Source of the DNA: an uncultured Eubacteriales bacterium
GTDB lineage: Bacteria; Bacillota; Clostridia; Oscillospirales; Acutalibacteraceae
Assembly (NCBI GenBank): GCA_934643185.1
Contig: CAKUBN010000042.1
Coordinates: 1-20,478 of the forward strand
DNA length: 20,478 nt
Reading direction: 5' to 3'
Shown: positions 16,575-20,478 of the stretch, piece after piece
How positions within the stretch are numbered: position 1 is the stretch's first letter
How the letters are laid out: every line of letters begins with the position of its first letter
Notes under the pieces: generated by a model
Databases searched by the model: none
Seen by the model: the letters and a program-made list of their open reading frames with translations, nothing else
What the model was told of the DNA's origin: nothing
Program-made: the position numbers and the translations under genes

Positions 16575-17417
16575 ATGTATAAGATCGTTAAAAAACAGCC
16601 GCTGAACCCCACGGTGACGCGGATGGAGATCGAAGCGCCGCTCATTGCGAAAAAAGCAAAGCCCGGCCAGTTTATCATTCTGCGCGTAGACGAAAACGGC
16701 GAGCGCATTCCGCTGACCGTTGCCGGCTATGACCGCGAAAAGGGCACCGTTACGATCATTTTCCAGATCGTCGGCGCGACGACCGAAAAGCTCAACCACT
16801 TAAACGAGGGTGAATGTCTGCACGACTTCGTGGGCCCGCTGGGTGTTCCGACCCATGTAGACGGCCTTAAGAAGGTTTGTGTCATCGGCGGCGGCGTAGG
16901 CTGCGCCATTGCGCTGCCCATCGCTGAAGAGCTGCACGCCATGGGTGCAGAGGTCACGTCCATCGTCGGCTTCCGCAACCAGGATCTCGTGATCCTCGAA
17001 GACGAATTCAAATCTTGCTCCGACCACTTCACGCTGATGACGGACGACGGCTCCTACGGCGAAAAGGGCAACGTTACCGCCCCGCTGAAGACGATGCTGG
17101 AAAACGGCGAGCGCTTTGACGAGGTCATCGCCATCGGTCCGCTGATCATGATGAAGTTCGTCTGCCTCACTACAAAGGAATACGACCAGAAGACCGTTGT
17201 TTCCATGAACCCGATCATGGTAGACGGTACCGGTATGTGCGGCGGCTGCCGCCTGACCGTTGGCGGCAAGACGAAGTTCGCCTGCGTAGACGGCCCGGAC
17301 TTTGACGGCCACGAGGTCGATTTTGACGAGGCGATGAGCCGCTCCCGCAGCTACACTCCCTTTGAGCGCCACGCTTATGAGGAAGCCTGCAACCTGTTCA
17401 AGAAGGAGGTCGAGTGA
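16575..17417 (+). CDS. nfnA: Ferredoxin-NADP reductase subunit alpha (NfnA type)
   Basis: NfnA is the small subunit of the electron-bifurcating NADH-dependent ferredoxin:NADP+ oxidoreductase and binds FAD, NAD(H) and a [2Fe-2S] cluster. The 280-residue protein has the flavin motif RIPLTVAGYD (44-53), a nucleotide-binding VCVIGGGVGCAIALP (101-115) and the cluster segment VDGTGMCGGCRLTVGG, with Cys222, Cys225 and Cys237. Asp217 sits where the unusual aspartate ligand of the Thermotoga maritima protein is reported, which favours NfnA over the pyrimidine-pathway PyrK, whose cluster uses four cysteines. The ATG follows an AAAGG site by 9 bases. nfnB starts 2 bases after the stop, so the two are co-translated. 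Older annotations call this sulfide dehydrogenase subunit beta. Confidence 0.92.
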   Translation: MYKIVKKQPLNPTVTRMEIEAPLIAKKAKPGQFIILRVDENGERIPLTVAGYDREKGTVTIIFQIVGATTEKLNHLNEGECLHDFVGPLGVPTHVDGLKKVCVIGGGVGCAIALPIAEELHAMGAEVTSIVGFRNQDLVILEDEFKSCSDHFTLMTDDGSYGEKGNVTAPLKTMLENGERFDEVIAIGPLIMMKFVCLTTKEYDQKTVVSMNPIMVDGTGMCGGCRLTVGGKTKFACVDGPDFDGHEVDFDEAMSRSRSYTPFERHAYEEACNLFKKEVE

Positions 17418-17419
17418 TC

Positions 17420-18835
17420 ATGCCTAACATGAGAATGACAAAGAACCCCATGCCCTCGCAGGACCCGAATGTTCGCAACAAGAATTTTAAAGAGGTCACG
17501 CTGGGCTATACCGAGGAAATGGCGCTGGACGAAGCACAGCGCTGCCTGAATTGTAAGAACATGCCGTGCGTTTCCGGCTGCCCGGTCAACATCCACATTC
17601 CGGAGTTCATCAAGAAGGTCGCCGAGCACGACTTTGAGGGCGCGTATCAGGTCATTGCGCAGTCCTCTTCCCTGCCGGCTGTCTGCGGCCGTGTCTGCCC
17701 GCAGGAGACGCAGTGCGAGGGCAAGTGCGTGCGCGGCATCAAGGGCGAGCCGGTCGGCATCGGTCGTTTGGAGCGCTTTGTTGCCGACTGGCACAACGCA
17801 CACGCTACCGTTTCCACCATCACCGCGCCGAAGAACGGCCACAAGGTCGCCGTCATCGGTTCCGGCCCTGCAGGTCTCACCTGCGCGGGCGACCTTGCAA
17901 AGCTTGGCTATGACGTAACGATCTACGAAGCGCTGCACCTTGCAGGCGGCGTGCTCGTTTACGGCATTCCGGAGTTCCGTCTGCCGAAGTCCATTGTGCA
18001 GAAGGAAGTCGATAACCTCAAGGCGCTCGGCGTTAAGGTAGAGACGAACATGGTCATCGGCCGCATCCTGACGATTGAAGAGCTCAAGGACGAATACGGC
18101 TATGAGGCTGTGTTTGTCGGCACCGGCGCAGGCCTGCCCCGCTTTATGAACATCCCGGGCGAGAACCTGAAGGGTGTTTACTCCGCAAATGAATTCCTCA
18201 CCCGCAGCAACCTGATGAAGGCTTACCGCGATGATTCCACCACGCCGATCCAGCACGCGAAGAACGTGGCGGTCGTCGGCGGCGGCAACGTGGCTATGGA
18301 CGCCGCAAGAACCGCAAAGCGCCTTGGCGCGGAGAACGTGTACATCATCTACCGCCGCGGCATGGCTGAACTGCCGGCCCGTAAGGAAGAAGTGGAGCAC
18401 GCCGAGGAAGAGGGCATCATCTTCAAGACGCTGACGAACCCGGTAGAGATCCTGCCGACGGACGTCACCGACCCGCGTGACCCGAATTACGGCTGGGTCG
18501 CCGGTATTCGCTGCGTAAAAATGGAGCTTGGCGAGCCGGACGCTTCCGGCAGACGCAGCCCGATCGTCATTGAGGGCAGCGAATTCGATATTCCGATGGA
18601 TTGCGTTATCATGTCCCTCGGTACTTCCCCGAACCCGCTGCTGAAAGCCACCACCCCGGGTCTTGAGACCCAGAAGCGCGGCCAGATCATCACGGACGAA
18701 CACGGCCTCACCTCCATCGAGGGTGTGTACGCAGGCGGCGACGCCGTAACGGGCGCCGCAACGGTTATCCTCGCCATGGGCGCAGGCAAGACCGCCGCAG
18801 CTGCAATCGACAAGTACATTCAGGAAAAGAAGTAA
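17420..18835 (+). CDS. nfnB: NADPH-dependent glutamate-synthase-like subunit (NfnB type)
   Basis: NfnB is the large subunit that bifurcates electrons from NADPH to ferredoxin and, through NfnA, to NAD+, or runs in reverse. The 471-residue protein begins with a two-cluster [4Fe-4S] domain: Cys42, 45, 50, 54 (RCLNCKNMPCVSGCP) and Cys89, 93, 99, 103 (CGRVCPQETQCEGKC). It continues with an FAD motif VIGSGPAGLTCAGDL (145-159), an NADP motif VVGGGNVAMDAARTAKRLGA (285-304), and a late AGGDAVTGAATV flavin contact. A GTG at 17414 is in frame, but the ATG at 17420 has AAGGAGG at the better distance of about 10 bases. GltD, the glutamate synthase small subunit, shares this fold; pairing with nfnA and absence of gltB favour NfnB. 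Confidence 0.92.
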   Translation: MPNMRMTKNPMPSQDPNVRNKNFKEVTLGYTEEMALDEAQRCLNCKNMPCVSGCPVNIHIPEFIKKVAEHDFEGAYQVIAQSSSLPAVCGRVCPQETQCEGKCVRGIKGEPVGIGRLERFVADWHNAHATVSTITAPKNGHKVAVIGSGPAGLTCAGDLAKLGYDVTIYEALHLAGGVLVYGIPEFRLPKSIVQKEVDNLKALGVKVETNMVIGRILTIEELKDEYGYEAVFVGTGAGLPRFMNIPGENLKGVYSANEFLTRSNLMKAYRDDSTTPIQHAKNVAVVGGGNVAMDAARTAKRLGAENVYIIYRRGMAELPARKEEVEHAEEEGIIFKTLTNPVEILPTDVTDPRDPNYGWVAGIRCVKMELGEPDASGRRSPIVIEGSEFDIPMDCVIMSLGTSPNPLLKATTPGLETQKRGQIITDEHGLTSIEGVYAGGDAVTGAATVILAMGAGKTAAAAIDKYIQEKK

Positions 18836-18861
18836 GTCCGCTTTTCCCCTAACCTAAAATG

Positions 18862-18897
18862 AACGGCACCGGTGACAGATTTCATCGGTGCCGTTTT
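18862..18897. terminator. Terminator shared by nfnB and the convergent small gene
   Basis: AACGGCACCG (18862-18871) pairs perfectly with CGGTGCCGTT (18886-18895), ending in TTTT on the plus strand, 26 bases after nfnB. On the minus strand the same hairpin follows the small gene's stop and leads into CATTTTA, so it can probably serve both directions. Confidence 0.85.
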
Positions 18898-18913
18898 GCT
18901 GTGTTTGGCGGGT

Positions 18914-19069
18914 TTAATTTTCAAATGCGTTCTGCACCCACTGCGTCGTGTAGGCATCTGCCGGGCGGTCTTTCCGCACGCCGGAACCGACCTGCACGCC
19001 CATCAAAATGCGCGGCTCACGCTCGGCAAATGCCATAAAACGCGCCAAAATTTCATCGCATCTGCCCAT
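18914..19069 (-). CDS. Small protein of 51 residues, unknown function
   Basis: I do not recognise it. The minus-strand frame encodes 51 residues, beginning MGRCDEILARFMAFAEREPR and ending TQWVQNAFEN. Support for a real gene: an AAGGAG site 9 bases before the ATG, a -10/-35 pair at normal distance upstream, and a stop placed just before a bidirectional terminator. No signal peptide or membrane helix is visible. The first 20 residues look like an amphipathic helix. A glycine-rich GVQVGSGVRKDRPADAY stretch follows, with a net charge close to neutral. It is a single-gene unit convergent with nfnB and divergent from the GDSL hydrolase. Nothing shows whether it is regulatory, structural or a remnant of a larger protein. 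Confidence 0.7.
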   Translation of the reverse strand: MGRCDEILARFMAFAEREPRILMGVQVGSGVRKDRPADAYTTQWVQNAFEN

Positions 19070-19111
19070 TTTTCACAGCTCCTTTTTCGATCCTTTTAGA
19101 AAAACAAGCAG

Positions 19112-19140
19112 AGTATACCACGCTTTTCAGAGAAACGCAA
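19112..19140 (-). promoter_or_regulatory. Promoter of the 51-residue gene
   Basis: On the minus strand TTGCGT (19140-19135) precedes TATACT (19117-19112) by 17 bases, with TGG before the -10 (extended -10). The leader would be about 36 bases. Confidence 0.65.
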
Positions 19141-19150
19141 CGCCCTTTTG

Positions 19151-19195
19151 TATACTGCCGAAAGCATCTTGAATTTTCACGGTTTTGGCAGTATA
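19151..19195. promoter_or_regulatory. Long inverted repeat across the GDSL hydrolase promoter
   Basis: TATACTGCCGAAA (19151-19163) and TTTTGGCAGTATA (19183-19195) are inverted 13-base arms with one G-T pair. The right arm covers the -10 and the left arm lies upstream of the -35. Arm centres are about 32 bases apart. The layout suits a repressor dimer or tetramer binding two half-sites, and it also sits between the two divergent promoters. Confidence 0.6.
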
Positions 19196-19197
19196 AT
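19169..19197 (+). promoter_or_regulatory. Promoter of the GDSL hydrolase-ybaK operon
   Basis: TTGAAT (19169-19174), a 17-base spacer and a perfect TATAAT (19192-19197). The leader to the ATG is about 30 bases. Confidence 0.85.
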
Positions 19198-19233
19198 TCT
19201 ATTGGCAAGTCTACCCGAAAAGAGGTTTTCAGA

Positions 19234-19830
19234 ATGAAAAAAGTGCTTTTGCTCGGCGATTCCATTCGCATGGGCTATGACGATTATGTAAAAGAAGAGT
19301 TAGACGGCAAGTGTGAGGTCGTTTACGACGCCGAGGACAACGGCCGCTTCGCTGCGTACACGCTGTGGCAGGCGAACCAGATGTTCAAGCACCACGGCCA
19401 TTTTGACGTGGTACACTGGAACAACGGCTACTGGGACATGAACATTGAGGCCCCGATGACAGAGGCCATGCACCCCGTGGAGGAATATGTGCACTTTTTA
19501 AAGCGCATCATCCAGCTGTGCAGAGAAAACGGCGCGAAGATCATTTTTGCGACCACCACGCCGATCTTGGAGCCCGGCATGGCGGCAGACGTCACCGGCA
19601 CGCAGGCGGACAGCATCAACTACAATAACGAGTGGGTGGAGCTGTATAACGACGCCGCAAAGAAGCTGATGGCGGAGGAAAACATCCCGGTGAACGACCT
19701 TTACGCGCTGTGCAAGGAAGACAAGCACTACTATAAGTGCCCGGATATGCTGCACCTGACCGAGGAAGGCTACCGCAAGTGCGCAAAGCAAGCGGCGGAC
19801 ATGATCTTGAAGGAGCTCGGTGAAGCATGA
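19234..19830 (+). CDS. SGNH/GDSL-type hydrolase
   Basis: A cytoplasmic serine esterase or lipase-like enzyme of the SGNH superfamily, 198 residues; its ester substrate cannot be inferred. Block I is LLLGDSIRMGY with nucleophile Ser10. Block III gives VVHWNNGYWDM with Asn63/Asn64 as oxyanion-hole candidates. Block V is CPDMLHLTEEGY, with Asp171 and His174 completing the triad. Block II glycine is not obvious. No signal peptide is present, unlike secreted carbohydrate esterases. AAGAGG lies 8 bases before the ATG. The stop overlaps the ybaK start by 4 bases (ATGA), so the two proteins are made together. Members of this group often act as acetylesterases or thioesterases, but nothing here fixes which. 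Confidence 0.88.
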   Translation: MKKVLLLGDSIRMGYDDYVKEELDGKCEVVYDAEDNGRFAAYTLWQANQMFKHHGHFDVVHWNNGYWDMNIEAPMTEAMHPVEEYVHFLKRIIQLCRENGAKIIFATTTPILEPGMAADVTGTQADSINYNNEWVELYNDAAKKLMAEENIPVNDLYALCKEDKHYYKCPDMLHLTEEGYRKCAKQAADMILKELGEA

Positions 19831-20309
19831 GCTCCGGCGTAAAAAAGACGAACGCCATGCGCATGCTGGACAGCGCGAAGATCCCTTATGAGGTGCGCAC
19901 GTACGAATTTGAGGAGACCGACCTTGCGGGCGTGCACGCGGCGGACGCCGTAGGCATGCCGTATGAAACGGTGTTCAAAACGCTCGTCGCGCGCGGCGAT
20001 AAGACCGGCTTTGTCGTGTTCTGCATCCCCGTGGCGGAGGAATTGGACCTCAAGAAGGCCGCCAGAGCCAGCAAAAATAAATCCGTAGAGCTGCTGCACG
20101 TGAAAGACCTGCTGCCGACGACCGGCTACATCCGCGGCGGCTGCTCGCCCGTGGGCATGAAGAAAGAGTTCCCGACGTATATCGACGAGACTGCCATGCT
20201 GTTTGACGCGATCGCCGTCAGCGGCGGCATGCGCGGCGTGCAGCTTATTTTGAACCCGGATCAGCTTTTGGGCTTTGTCAAAGGCGAGTATGTCGATTTG
20301 ACGGCGTGA
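19827..20309 (+). CDS. ybaK: Cys-tRNA(Pro)/Cys-tRNA(Cys) deacylase, YbaK/EbsC type
   Basis: YbaK removes cysteine wrongly loaded onto tRNA-Pro by prolyl-tRNA synthetase. The 160-residue protein has the family length and motifs: an N-terminal KKTNAMRMLDSAKIPYEVRTYE, AVGMPYETVFKTLV with the expected catalytic Lys51, the glycine loop YIRGGCSPVGMKK (101-113), and a C-terminal GGMRGVQLILNPDQLL. It is translationally coupled to the GDSL hydrolase by ATGA overlap, with GGAGCTCGG upstream. No intrinsic terminator with a clear T-tract follows directly; the hairpin array begins about 40 bases downstream. Other INS-superfamily editing proteins (ProX) are alternatives but fit less well. Confidence 0.92.
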   Translation: MSSGVKKTNAMRMLDSAKIPYEVRTYEFEETDLAGVHAADAVGMPYETVFKTLVARGDKTGFVVFCIPVAEELDLKKAARASKNKSVELLHVKDLLPTTGYIRGGCSPVGMKKEFPTYIDETAMLFDAIAVSGGMRGVQLILNPDQLLGFVKGEYVDLTA

Positions 20310-20334
20310 CATGGAGCTAATGGTAAGCATGGTT

Positions 20335-20478
20335 AAAAGTTTTTGATCCAACTTTTTTCAAAAAGTTGGTGGAATCCAAGGGCAACGCCCTTGGTCGAGC
20401 TCCGCAGAGCTCGAAACACTTTTTGCCTACCAAAAAATCAGGATGGGAGCATCAACAGTCCGGTGGACTGTTGATGCG
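20335..20478. repeat. Intergenic array of perfect hairpins, runs to the window edge
   Basis: No gene is seen here. Four perfect stems occur in a row: CCAACTTTTT/AAAAAGTTGG (20348-20369, 2-base loop), CCAAGGGC/GCCCTTGG (20376-20394, 3-base loop), TCGAGCTC/GAGCTCGA (20395-20414, 4-base loop) and GCATCAACAGTCC/GGACTGTTGATGC (20449-20477, 3-base loop). A weaker TTTTTG/CAAAAA stem lies at 20420-20436. AAAAGTT at 20335-20341 offers another partner for AACTTTT at 20350-20356. Near-end-to-end stems like this resemble dispersed intergenic repeats that I recall from Oscillospiraceae genomes; that is recollection, not a search. The element may continue past the right edge. Confidence 0.75.

Noticed and set aside
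17414..17419. GTG start for nfnB at 17414
   Set aside because: It is only about 4 bases from AAGGAGG, while the ATG at 17420 has proper spacing. The difference is two residues.
17375..18703. Open frame of 442 codons on the minus strand opposite nfnB
   Set aside because: It is antisense to a gene with complete family motifs. Its residues are rich in Arg, Ala, Val, His and Asp, typical of a shadow frame in GC-rich codons, and I see no ribosome site or known domain.
20310..20340. Short frame beginning ATGGAGCTAATGG after ybaK
   Set aside because: It has no ribosome site, is very short, and enters the hairpin array.

Overview
The window looks like chromosomal sequence from a GC-rich (judged by eye, well above 50%) gut-type Clostridia, most likely an Oscillospiraceae/Ruminococcaceae-like Firmicute. 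The evidence is a Gram-positive-type PolC, the Firmicutes gene string pyrH-frr-uppS-cdsA-dxr-rseP, the short HisG plus HisZ form of ATP phosphoribosyltransferase, an NfnAB transhydrogenase typical of anaerobes, and strong Shine-Dalgarno sites with sigma-A-type promoters. The taxonomic placement is inference; no rRNA is present.

Layout. Positions 1-2884 (minus strand) hold the start of a histidine operon, hisZ-hisG-hisD, with 4-base ATGA overlaps between the genes and a near-consensus promoter flanked by inverted repeats; hisD runs off the left edge. Positions 3037-13811 (minus strand) hold a long housekeeping cluster read in the order pyrH-frr-uppS-cdsA-dxr-rseP-ispG-polC. It covers UMP kinase, ribosome recycling, undecaprenyl-PP synthesis, CDP-diacylglycerol synthesis, two MEP-pathway steps, a site-2 protease and the replicative polymerase. 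There is a hairpin-plus-T terminator between ispG and polC and a weaker one after polC.

At 13812-14058 transcription diverges. The plus strand then carries a lipoprotein of unknown function (14059-14811), an iron-dependent alcohol dehydrogenase (15075-16292) and the NfnAB pair (16575-18835). Each of these three units is followed by a clear intrinsic terminator, and the last two have convincing promoters. The alcohol dehydrogenase and NfnAB both act on nicotinamide cofactors, suggesting a small fermentative redox module.

The right end holds a 51-residue minus-strand gene with its own promoter and ribosome binding site (18914-19069), convergent with nfnB. After it comes a two-gene operon, an SGNH/GDSL hydrolase and a YbaK-type Cys-tRNA(Pro) deacylase (19234-20309), whose promoter overlaps a long imperfect inverted repeat. 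The last 140 or so bases (20335-20478) encode no gene but form a run of four perfect hairpins plus alternative pairings. This looks like a member of a dispersed intergenic repeat family and continues to or past the window edge.

No CRISPR array, transposase, phage gene, tRNA or rRNA was seen. Most of the window is ordinary core genome. The least explained parts are the terminal hairpin array, the 51-residue gene, the inverted-repeat-rich promoters and the lipoprotein.
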